From NCBI GenBank assembly GCA_022822125.1, contig JAJECF010000225.1:1-55909 (forward strand): DNA of 55,909 bases, in the 5' to 3' direction. The position numbers and the translations under genes were made by a program. Positions 1 through 5,895 of the stretch are shown piece by piece; position 1 is the stretch's first letter, and each line of letters begins with the position of its first letter. The notes beneath the pieces are model-generated. The model was not told the DNA's origin and searched no databases. It worked only from the letters and a program-made list of their open reading frames with translations. The stretch is from Alphaproteobacteria bacterium (GTDB taxonomy: Bacteria > Pseudomonadota > Alphaproteobacteria > Bin95).

Positions 1-133
1 CCGAAAGCCCCCGCCCGACAAGGTAGCGCGACATCGTACTGCCCGCCGCCTGCGCCCGCTCCCGGATGCGCTCCCAGTCCAGGCGGCTGCAGGAGATCGA
101 CCGGTTCCTCATCTTCTCCCGGACCGGCTTCAT
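1..133 (-). CDS. MobC-like relaxosome accessory protein, N-terminal part (cut by window edge)
   Basis: The gene runs off the left edge and only its first 44 codons are visible. It starts at the ATG at 133, whose A and T lie inside the TGA stop of the upstream gene (ATGA overlap), so it is translated after its two paralogues. The visible part reads R-x-R-S-I-S-C-S, then D-W-E-R-I-R-E-R-A-Q-A-A-G, then S-R-Y-L-V-G-R-G-L. That is the pattern of ribbon-helix-helix relaxosome accessory proteins of the MobC/TraJ type, which bind near oriT and help a relaxase to nick. The same pattern is in both upstream genes. No relaxase is visible; it would be expected just beyond the edge. The mobilization role is inferred from family resemblance and context. 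A transcriptional regulator of ribbon-helix-helix type is the main alternative. Confidence 0.6.
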   Translation of the reverse strand, partial: MKPVREKMRNRSISCSRLDWERIRERAQAAGSTMSRYLVGRGLS

Positions 134-450
134 GGCGTGCCTCCCCGCAATCCGCGCGCCTGCGGCCCGCCGCCCGCCAGCCACAGGAACGCCACCGCCT
201 CCCGGGCCGTCACCTCCGTTCCCGGCAGCGGCGCCGTCAGGTCGAGGCAGGCCAGCAGCAGACGGTTCACCCGGCTGTAGAGACGGCGCTGCTCCTCCGC
301 CGTCAGCACGAGCGCCGCCGCCGCCTCGTCATCGAGAGCGCAACGCACGAGGAACTGCGAGACCGTCATGCCGGCCTCCGCCGCCCGCGCCTTGATCGCC
401 CGCCATTCCCCGTCCGTGCAGGTCAGGCAGTGCTGGTGCATGCGCTTCAT
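130..450 (-). CDS. Small MobC-like accessory protein, middle gene of a coupled trio
   Basis: A 106-residue protein beginning M-K-R-M-H-Q-H-C-L-T-C. The N-terminal half carries D-G-E-W-R-A-I-K-A-R-A-A-E-A-G followed by T-V-S-Q-F-L-V-R, the same spacing of W, I, RA, AG and S-[RQ]-[FY] as its two neighbours. The C-terminal half is Leu/Ala/Arg-rich and probably helical (L-T-A-E-E-Q-R-R-L-Y-S-R-V-N-R-L-L), then falls off in a Gly/Arg tail. The start ATG (450) overlaps the TGA of the upstream gene as ATGA, and its own TGA overlaps the next start in the same way. A longer open frame exists upstream, but it is the out-of-frame shadow of the first gene. The probable role is DNA binding at an origin of transfer (inference). 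Confidence 0.6.
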   Translation of the reverse strand: MKRMHQHCLTCTDGEWRAIKARAAEAGMTVSQFLVRCALDDEAAAALVLTAEEQRRLYSRVNRLLLACLDLTAPLPGTEVTAREAVAFLWLAGGGPQARGLRGGTP

Positions 451-755
451 CCGAACGCCTCCTCCCCCTCCGTTTCCGCTCCGGCCTCCGCGACCAGCGC
501 CTCCCAGGCCTCCCCGGCCTCTTCCGCCCGGAACCGCCGTTCCTCGATCTTCACCAGCACCCGCAGGTCCCGCGCCGCCTGCAGCATGACGCCGGACGGC
601 GCGGAAACCTCCACGACCGGTCCGGCCAGACGCTCTGCGACAAAGCGCGAGATGTTCAGGCCGGCGGCGCCGGCGCGCTCCGAGATGATCTGCCATTCGG
701 TATCGGTGGCCATGATGCAGCGTTGCCTTCGCCGCTCTCCCTGTCCGCCTGCCAT
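447..755 (-). CDS. MobC-like relaxosome accessory protein, first gene of a coupled trio
   Basis: A 102-residue protein starting at the ATG at 755, preceded by GGGGAG about 10 nt upstream. A later ATG at 713 would remove the conserved basic R-R-R-Q-R-C-I segment and is less likely; the open frame also extends further upstream without family resemblance. The core reads T-D-T-E-W-Q-I-I-S-E-R-A-G-A-A-G-L-N-I-S-R-F-V-A-E-R-L, close to MobC-type accessory proteins. The second half (about residues 50-100) is a charged, probably coiled helix ending in an acidic tail. It heads a three-gene minus-strand unit joined by ATGA overlaps. A palindrome at 795-812 and a candidate oriT at 981-1010 lie upstream. 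The function is inferred from motif and context. Confidence 0.62.
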   Translation of the reverse strand: MAGGQGERRRQRCIMATDTEWQIISERAGAAGLNISRFVAERLAGPVVEVSAPSGVMLQAARDLRVLVKIEERRFRAEEAGEAWEALVAEAGAETEGEEAFG

Positions 756-794
756 GGTGCTCGTGCTCCCCGTTCGATGCCTCGCGACCCATGT

Positions 795-812
795 TATATG
801 GACCGCCATATA
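795..812. promoter_or_regulatory. Palindrome TATATGG-N4-CCATATA, candidate operator/promoter of the mob-like trio
   Basis: TATATGG (795-801) and CCATATA (806-812) are perfect reverse complements separated by 4 bases, about 40 bases upstream of the first mob-like start codon. Read on the minus strand, the distal arm runs into TATAAC, a good -10 match. A dimeric ribbon-helix-helix protein would fit such a site, so autoregulation by the downstream proteins is plausible but unproven. Confidence 0.4.
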
Positions 813-980
813 GTCATCAGCCATGGGCATCACATATGAGCTATGAATACAGCCGAGGCTCCTTATTCTCAACAACCCAAACCCGTCAGCGATTCTCACT
901 CATATATGCGATATAAAATCCCCGGAATGCAAATGCACGCAACACAAACGGGACATTCATACAATCGAAAAATCTTGCGA

Positions 981-1010
981 CATGGACTTGACGATCCTGC
1001 CAAGTCCATG
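981..1010. other. Candidate origin of transfer (oriT) with IncP-type nic core
   Basis: CATGGACTTG (981-990) and CAAGTCCATG (1001-1010) form a perfect 10-bp inverted repeat around the 10-base loop ACGATCCTGC. The loop ends in ATCCTGC (994-1000). It is preceded by CTTGACG, which resembles the RP4/IncP nic region (CTTCAC..ATCCTG^C). By that analogy the nick would fall between G999 and C1000. Its position next to three MobC/TraJ-like genes supports the reading. A plain operator or hairpin is the alternative. In RP4 the repeat lies beside the nic site rather than around it, which is a difference. Confidence 0.45.
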
Positions 1011-1224
1011 CAATGACTGTCTTTCCTACGAGGAAGAGTAAGCGTCCAATCAATTGCCTACAAGCATCAAAATGCGAATTTGTGTGTCACACCGCATGAC
1101 AGTCTGGCCTGCTCCCGCCGCTGCGGCGCTCTGTCGGAATCCCGTCTGCGGGCCCGCTGCGGCTCTGCGACATTCGGCCTTTGACGAAAACTGCGCCGGA
1201 AACAGCGGAAATCGGCGGGAGTCC

Positions 1225-1252
1225 TTGACAAATCGCCGACTCAACATAAGAG
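1225..1252 (+). promoter_or_regulatory. Sigma-70-type promoter for the DEAD-box helicase
   Basis: A perfect -35 hexamer TTGACA (1225-1230) is followed after 16 bases by TAAGAG (1247-1252), a moderate -10 match. It would start transcription near 1259, giving a leader of only about 35 bases before the preferred start at 1296. Confidence 0.5.
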
Positions 1253-1295
1253 ATTAGAGCAACTCTATTTGATGAGAGATCGTTCGACAGAACAC

Positions 1296-2654
1296 ATGAC
1301 ATTCCAAAATCTCGGACTGAGCGAAGACACGCTCAAAGCGGTCGAGGACTCCGGCTATACGGAACCGACGCCGATACAGGAACAGGCGATTCCCGTCGTG
1401 CTCACGGGGCGCGACGTGCTGGGTTGCGCGCAGACGGGCACCGGCAAGACCGCCGGTTTCACCCTGCCGATGATCGACATGCTCGCGACCGGGCGGGCGC
1501 GGGCGCGAATGCCACGCTCGCTCATCCTGGAGCCGACTCGGGAACTTGCCGCGCAGGTGAGCGAGAGCTTCGAGCGCTACGGCAAATACCACCGCTTGAC
1601 CACTGCGCTGCTGATCGGCGGCGAGAGCTTCAGCGACCAGGAAAAGGCGCTCGGGCGCGGCGTCGATGTGCTGATCGCCACGCCCGGCCGGTTGATCGAC
1701 CTTTTCGAGCGGGGCCGCATCCTGCTCAGCGATGTCAAGGTGCTCGTTATCGACGAGGCCGACCGCATGCTGGATATGGGCTTCATCCCGGATATCGAGC
1801 GCATTGTGGGCCTGCTGCCGCGCAAGCGCCAGACGCTGTTCTTCTCGGCCACCATGCCGCCCGAGATTCGCAAGCTCGCGGACGGGTTCCTGACCGAACC
1901 GAAGGAAATAGCCGTCGCCCCGCCGGCCTCTCCGGCAGAGACGGTCGACCAGCAATTGACGCTCGTCCACGGCGACGACAAACGTGCGGCGCTCCGCGAG
2001 ATCCTGCGCGCCGAGACTATCGAAAACGGGCTGATCTTCTGCAACCGCAAGCGCGACGTCGATATCCTCGTCAAGTCCCTGACGAAGCACGGCTTCGAGG
2101 CTTCGGCGCTGCATGGCGACATGCCGCAATTCCGGCGCACGGACACGCTGGAGCGCTTTCGTTCAGGCGAACTGCGCCTCCTGGTCGCCTCGGATGTCGC
2201 CGCGCGCGGGCTGGATATTCCGCGCGTCAGCCATGTCTTCAATTTCGATGTGCCGATCCATGCCGAGGACTATGTGCATCGCATCGGCCGCACCGGCCGG
2301 GCCGGGCGGCCGGGCACGGCCATCACCATCGCGCAACCGGACGATGCGTTTCACACCCAGAAGATCGAAAAGCTGATCGGCCGCGACGTGCCGAGACGCG
2401 ACCTGGAGACCATTGAGGGCGCCGATTGGGACGACAAGCCGAAGCGCCGCCGGCGCAACGGCAAATCCGCCTCAACCGAAACCGAACCGGTTCCCAGGGA
2501 GAGGCCGCGCCGCCGGTCCGCTGCGCCGGCCGGGCAGGAACGCCGGCGCCGCACGGCCGCGCCCCCGGCCGAAGCCCACCGTCCGGATACCGCCTTCGGC
2601 GAACATATCCCCGCATTCCTGCTGCGGCCCGGCGGGGAAGTCCGCTCGGCGTAA
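1296..2654 (+). CDS. rhlE: DEAD-box ATP-dependent RNA helicase, RhlE-like
   Basis: A 452-residue RNA helicase that unwinds short duplexes with ATP, probably in ribosome assembly, mRNA decay or cold adaptation. All superfamily 2 motifs are present: Q motif (Y-T-E-P-T-P-I-Q, about 21-28), Walker A A-Q-T-G-T-G-K-T (45-52), P-T-R-E-L-A (80-85), D-E-A-D (153-156), S-A-T (184-186), and the motif VI arginine-finger stretch H-R-I-G-R-T-G-R (328-335). After residue 380 comes a basic, low-complexity tail rich in Arg, Pro and Ala, typical of RhlE proteins and likely to bind RNA. I chose the ATG at 1296 because M-T-F-Q-N-L-G-L matches family N-termini. An in-frame ATG at 1272 and a TTG at 1269 are possible, and none has a strong ribosome binding site. 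The exact RhlE/RhlB/CsdA subclass is less certain than the family. Confidence 0.9.
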   Translation: MTFQNLGLSEDTLKAVEDSGYTEPTPIQEQAIPVVLTGRDVLGCAQTGTGKTAGFTLPMIDMLATGRARARMPRSLILEPTRELAAQVSESFERYGKYHRLTTALLIGGESFSDQEKALGRGVDVLIATPGRLIDLFERGRILLSDVKVLVIDEADRMLDMGFIPDIERIVGLLPRKRQTLFFSATMPPEIRKLADGFLTEPKEIAVAPPASPAETVDQQLTLVHGDDKRAALREILRAETIENGLIFCNRKRDVDILVKSLTKHGFEASALHGDMPQFRRTDTLERFRSGELRLLVASDVAARGLDIPRVSHVFNFDVPIHAEDYVHRIGRTGRAGRPGTAITIAQPDDAFHTQKIEKLIGRDVPRRDLETIEGADWDDKPKRRRRNGKSASTETEPVPRERPRRRSAAPAGQERRRRTAAPPAEAHRPDTAFGEHIPAFLLRPGGEVRSA

Positions 2655-2682
2655 CGCGCCCTGCAAAGGCCGGGAGGCCCGG

Positions 2683-2925
2683 ATGAGACCGATCTTCGTC
2701 ATGGTGAAGTGCTCTCTCGGCAAGGCTTACGAGGTCGCCGACCGGCTGGCGCAGGACGTCGAGCAGGCGTCCGAAATCTACTCAACCTCCGGGCAATACG
2801 ACCTGCTGGTCAAATGCTATCTGGAGGACGGCGCCGATCCCGGCCATTTCGTCACCGAGCGCCTGCAGACCCTGCCCGGCGTTACGGATACATTCACGCT
2901 GATAACCTTTAAGGCCTTCCGGTGA
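2683..2925 (+). CDS. Stand-alone Lrp/AsnC-type ligand-binding domain protein
   Basis: An 80-residue protein consisting only of the C-terminal (RAM) domain of Lrp/AsnC regulators, with no helix-turn-helix. It begins with R-P-I-F-V-M-V-K-C. It has the central G-Q-Y-D-L-L-V-K motif and the closing P-G-V-T-D-T-F-T-L-I-T-F segment of the alpha-beta ferredoxin-like fold. Such solo domains usually bind an amino acid or similar small molecule and can form decamers. The ribosome binding site GGGAGG sits 5 bases before the ATG. The TGA stop overlaps the GTG start of the next gene (GTGA), so the two are probably translated together. The substrate is unknown. Confidence 0.85.
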   Translation: MRPIFVMVKCSLGKAYEVADRLAQDVEQASEIYSTSGQYDLLVKCYLEDGADPGHFVTERLQTLPGVTDTFTLITFKAFR

Positions 2926-3980
2926 ACAACGAAAACGAGCCGCTGCCGGTCAGCGTCATCACCGGCTTTCTCGGCAGCGGCAAGACCACGCTGCTGTCGC
3001 GCCTGGTCCGCCAGCCGGGCATGGAGAAGACCGCCGTCGTCATCAACGAATTCGGCGAAGTCGGCCTCGACCACGAGCTGGTTGCGGCGTCGAGCGACGA
3101 GAACGTCATGGTGCTGGACTCGGGCTGCATCTGCTGCTCGATCCGCGGCGAACTCGCGGAGACCCTGCGAGACCTGTTCGCCCGCCGCGCGCGCGAGGAG
3201 ATCCCGGCCTTCGACCGCGTGGTGATCGAGACCACCGGCCTCGCGGACCCGGCGCCCGTGCTGCACACGCTGATGGCCGACCCGCTGGTGGCGGCCTGCT
3301 TCCGCCTCGACGGCGTGGTAACGACCGTGGACGGCATGCATGGCGGCGGCCAGCTCGACCGGCATGAGGAATCGCTGAAGCAGGCGGCGATGGCCGACCG
3401 GCTGCTGCTGACCAAGACCGACATCGCCGGGGAAGACGGCGTTTCGACGCTGGAGAACCGCCTGGCCGGCATCAATCCGGGCGCGCCGCGCTACCGGGTG
3501 GTGCAGGGCGACATCGAACCCGACCGCCTGTTCGGCGCCGGCCTCTACGACCCCGCCACCAAGTCGGCGGACGTGCGCAATTGGCTGCGCGAAGAGGCCT
3601 TCCATGCGCGCGACCACCATCATCACGACCACGACCACCATGACCATGACCACAGCCACGATGAGCGCTTCACCTCCTTTTGCCTGCGCCGGGAGGGCGC
3701 CTGTTCCTGGAATACATGGGTCGGTTTCCTGGAAGCACTGATTACCTCACACGGCGACTCCCTGCTCCGCCTCAAGGGCATACTGAACGTGACCGGGCTG
3801 GAGGCGCCCGTCGCCGTGCATGGCGTGCAGCACATGTTCCATCCGCCCGCCATCCTGGAGGCCTGGCCGTCCGACGACCGCACCAGCCGGATCGTCTTCA
3901 TCGGCGACGGGCTGTCGCAGGCGGGCGTCGAGAAAATGCTCGCCGCCTGGATCGAGGCCGATGAGGGAGCGAGCGCGTGA
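2922..3980 (+). CDS. CobW/COG0523-family GTPase, probable metal chaperone
   Basis: A 352-residue G3E GTPase of the COG0523 (CobW/ZigA/YeiR) family, which delivers metals such as zinc or cobalt to client proteins. Visible motifs are the P-loop G-F-L-G-S-G-K-T (15-22), a G-C-I-C-C metal site (68-72), E-T-T-G-L-A-D-P (about 105-112) and the base-recognition T-K-T-D. A strikingly His/Asp-rich stretch at about 228-247 (H-H-H-H-D-H-D-H-H-D-H-D-H-S-H) adds further metal ligands. The C-terminal CobW_C domain follows (G-I-L-N-V; V-H-G-V-Q-H-M-F). It starts at the GTG overlapping the stop of the preceding gene, and its own TGA overlaps the GTG of the following enolase-superfamily gene. The client could be a neighbouring metalloenzyme, but this is inference. 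Confidence 0.9.
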   Translation: MNNENEPLPVSVITGFLGSGKTTLLSRLVRQPGMEKTAVVINEFGEVGLDHELVAASSDENVMVLDSGCICCSIRGELAETLRDLFARRAREEIPAFDRVVIETTGLADPAPVLHTLMADPLVAACFRLDGVVTTVDGMHGGGQLDRHEESLKQAAMADRLLLTKTDIAGEDGVSTLENRLAGINPGAPRYRVVQGDIEPDRLFGAGLYDPATKSADVRNWLREEAFHARDHHHHDHDHHDHDHSHDERFTSFCLRREGACSWNTWVGFLEALITSHGDSLLRLKGILNVTGLEAPVAVHGVQHMFHPPAILEAWPSDDRTSRIVFIGDGLSQAGVEKMLAAWIEADEGASA

Positions 3981-5071
3981 AGATCGCGAATGTCGAGACC
4001 GTCACCCTGTCGATTCCGTTCGATCATGGCGGCCCGCCAACGGGATTCGGCGGCACGGAATGGCGCAATCTCGACACGCTGCTCGTGCGCGTCGAAACGG
4101 ACGAAGGCCATGTCGGCTGGGGCGAGGCGTTCGGTTTCAACGCCATTCCCTCCACGCGGGCGGCGCTGGAGACGATGATCGCCCCGCTCGTCATCGGCCG
4201 CGACGCCGGCGACATCGCTGCCCTGCACGCCGAGTTGCAGAAGCTGCTGCACATATTCGGGCGTTACGGGCAGACGATCTACGCGCTTTCCGGCCTGGAT
4301 ATCGCACTCTGGGATATCGCCGGGAAAGCCGCCGGCATGCCGCTGCACCGCCTGCTCGGCGGCGCGCAACGCATGTCGCTGGAGGCCTATGCGAGCCTGC
4401 TGCGCTATTTCGACCCGGAACTCGTGGGCGAACGCTGCGCCGCCGCCGCCTCGCAGGGTTATCGGTGGATCAAGCTGCATGAGCGCATGGAGCCTGCCGT
4501 GGCCGCCGCCCGGGCCGCCCTCCCGGCCGAGGCGAAGCTGATGGTGGACACCAACTGCCCCTGGACCCTGGCGGAGGCCCGGGCGAAGGCGGAAAGCTTC
4601 GAGCCGCATGATGTGCATTGGCTGGAGGAGCCGATCTGGCCGCCGGAGAATTTCACCGGCCTCGCCGAATTGCGGGGCATGTTCGACATGGGCATTGCCG
4701 CCGGCGAGAACCTCTGCACCGCATGGCAGTTCCAGGCCATGCTGGAGGCTGAAGCCGTGGACGTGGCCCAGCCGAGCGTCACCAAGGTCGGCGGCGTGAC
4801 CGAGATGCGCAAGGTCGAAGCGCTCTGCAACCTGCACAATACCCGCTATGTGCCGCATTCGCCCTATTTCGGGCCGGGCTTCCTCGCGACTCTGCACCTG
4901 CTTGCCGTCGCGGACAACGAAGAGCCGGTAGAGCGCTTCTTCGGCATCCATGAAGCGGAAATATTCGGCGACCTCTGCAAGGTCGAAGACGGCCGTATCG
5001 CCGTGCCGGACGGCCCCGGACTCGGGCGGGACCCGAGCCCTGAGGTTCTCAGGGACTACGCCGTCGCCTGA
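3977..5071 (+). CDS. Enolase-superfamily (mandelate racemase/muconate lactonizing-like) enzyme with altered acid/base residues
   Basis: A 364-residue protein with the N-terminal capping domain and the TIM-barrel of the enolase superfamily, which abstracts a proton alpha to a carboxylate in a Mg2+ site. The metal ligands are intact: D191 (M-V-D-T-N), E217 (W-L-E-E-P) and E244 (A-A-G-E-N). The usual K-x-K motif reads K166-L-H168. The Asp of the His-Asp dyad motif (usually Q-P-D-V-x-x-x-G-G) is S267 (Q-P-S-V-T-K-V-G-G). A His (H294, V-P-H-S-P) is present in the expected place. The reaction is therefore probably a dehydration or epimerization using a one-sided base set, but the substrate cannot be named. 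It starts at a GTG overlapping the CobW-type gene, making a three-gene coupled unit. Confidence 0.88.
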   Translation: MKIANVETVTLSIPFDHGGPPTGFGGTEWRNLDTLLVRVETDEGHVGWGEAFGFNAIPSTRAALETMIAPLVIGRDAGDIAALHAELQKLLHIFGRYGQTIYALSGLDIALWDIAGKAAGMPLHRLLGGAQRMSLEAYASLLRYFDPELVGERCAAAASQGYRWIKLHERMEPAVAAARAALPAEAKLMVDTNCPWTLAEARAKAESFEPHDVHWLEEPIWPPENFTGLAELRGMFDMGIAAGENLCTAWQFQAMLEAEAVDVAQPSVTKVGGVTEMRKVEALCNLHNTRYVPHSPYFGPGFLATLHLLAVADNEEPVERFFGIHEAEIFGDLCKVEDGRIAVPDGPGLGRDPSPEVLRDYAVA

Positions 5072-5208
5072 GCCGCTCGCAGCCCGACGGGCGCGATAGG
5101 TCCAAACTCATACCAACGGCTACTGTCCTGATCGAGAAGTTTGCATGACTTCGATTGGGGCCTGTGGAATCGAGGTTCGAATCGACGCCCGCGCCCGACC
5201 CTCTGTCC
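5072..5208. other. Non-coding spacer with CTCATACCAACGGC motif
   Basis: No gene is visible between the enolase-superfamily stop and the palindromic repeat. The stretch carries CTCATACCAACGGC at 5107-5120, a 14-mer found again at 55746-55759 and, with one change, at 55701-55714. Confidence 0.6.
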
Positions 5209-5332
5209 CCTCATCCTGAGTAGCGCCGGCCTTCGCCCTGCGAAGGCCGGCGCGTATCGAAGGACGGCTGCCGGCCGTGCGGGACGGTCCTTCGATACGC
5301 GCCCGCTGGCGCGGTCGCTACTCAGGATGAGG
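5209..5332. repeat. Nested palindromic dispersed repeat, copy A
   Basis: The outer arms CCTCATCCTGAGTAGCG (5209-5225) and its perfect reverse complement (5316-5332) enclose inner perfect 16-bp arms (5250-5265 and 5287-5302, core GTATCGAAGG). The left shoulder has its own perfect 10-bp hairpin (5226-5235 with 5241-5250, core CCGGCCTTCG). A smaller GC hairpin fills the right shoulder (GCGCC/GGCGC near 5300). The whole can fold as a four-way cloverleaf. Copies B (42932) and C (55807) share the arms but not the shoulders. It lies between two convergent transcription units. It is a REP/MITE-like intergenic element with no coding capacity. Confidence 0.85.
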
Positions 5333-5358
5333 CGGTGGCCGGGGCGGCAGCGGGCGCC

Positions 5359-5880
5359 CTATTCCTGCGGGTAGCGCCAGGGCGTTTCGGGCTGTTCGGC
5401 GTCTTCGTCGATGGTCCATTGCGGCAGCGAGAGGCCGTCCGCGACTTTCGAAAACACCATCCGCACGCGCGTGCCGATGCCGACCGACCGGATCGTCTCC
5501 GGCGGCGCGAACTCGCCGTCGGCCGTCACCAGATTGCCCGCGACCCTGAGCGCCTCATGCTCCGAGGGCTCGCCCTTCTGCGTGTCCAGATCGACCAGCA
5601 GGATCATGTAGGGCACCTTGTCGCGAAACGCCGGCTGGATCGGGTGGTGCACCTCGACATAGGAATGCACCGCGCCCTTCCCCTCGACGGGAACCCACTC
5701 ATAGTCGCGGTCCGTGCTCCAGGGGCAGGCAGTGGTCGGCGGATAGCGCAAGAGCCCGCTCTCCGGGCTCCGCTGCAGCCGGAACTCGCCCTTGTCGCAC
5801 CAGGCGAAGAACTCCCGGTTTTCGCGGTCCACATCGTCCACGGTGAGCATCATGCCCATATATTCGCCTTGAAGCGGCAT
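5359..5880 (-). CDS. OB-fold/DUF35 partner of a thiolase-like protein
   Basis: A 173-residue DUF35-type protein: an N-terminal helix (V-D-R-E-N-R-E-F-F-A-W-C), a degenerate rubredoxin-like zinc ribbon near residues 40-60 and a C-terminal OB fold (G-K-G-A-V-H-S-Y-V-E-V-H-H-P; V-A-G-N-L-V). Only one cysteine is left in the ribbon region (T-T-A-C-P-W), so zinc may not be bound. Members form complexes with thiolase-like (Ltp/SCP2-type) proteins. In ChsH2/Ltp2-type pairs they give an aldolase that shortens CoA-linked side chains. It lies 15 bases after the thiolase-like gene in the same minus-strand unit. GGGGAG about 9 bases upstream supports this start. The substrate is unknown. Confidence 0.83.
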   Translation of the reverse strand: MPLQGEYMGMMLTVDDVDRENREFFAWCDKGEFRLQRSPESGLLRYPPTTACPWSTDRDYEWVPVEGKGAVHSYVEVHHPIQPAFRDKVPYMILLVDLDTQKGEPSEHEALRVAGNLVTADGEFAPPETIRSVGIGTRVRMVFSKVADGLSLPQWTIDEDAEQPETPWRYPQE

Positions 5881-5895
5881 CGTCCTGTCTCCCCC

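Larger units (their letters stand above)
756..1224. other. AT-richer non-coding leader between mobilization genes and helicase
   Basis: No convincing gene is visible. From about 781 to 1090 the base composition drops to roughly half GC, against about two-thirds in the surrounding genes. The stretch has several CATATG/TATATG-type words and two clean inverted repeats (annotated separately). From 1090 onward the composition returns to that of the chromosome. Short open frames on both strands here have no family resemblance and no ribosome binding sites. I read it as the control/transfer region of the element lying to the left, followed by the helicase promoter. Confidence 0.6.

Noticed and set aside
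1050..1302. Short open frames of 65-71 codons on both strands upstream of the helicase
   Set aside because: They overlap each other and the helicase promoter, lack ribosome binding sites and have no protein-like composition.
5209..5332. CRISPR array or integron attC site
   Set aside because: There is one palindromic unit per locus rather than regularly spaced direct repeats, no cas genes, and no integrase or attC core bases (RYYYAAC) at the ends.
5141..5374. A 77-codon plus-strand frame through repeat A
   Set aside because: It translates the palindromic repeat and the DUF35 gene's antisense end, so it is not a gene.
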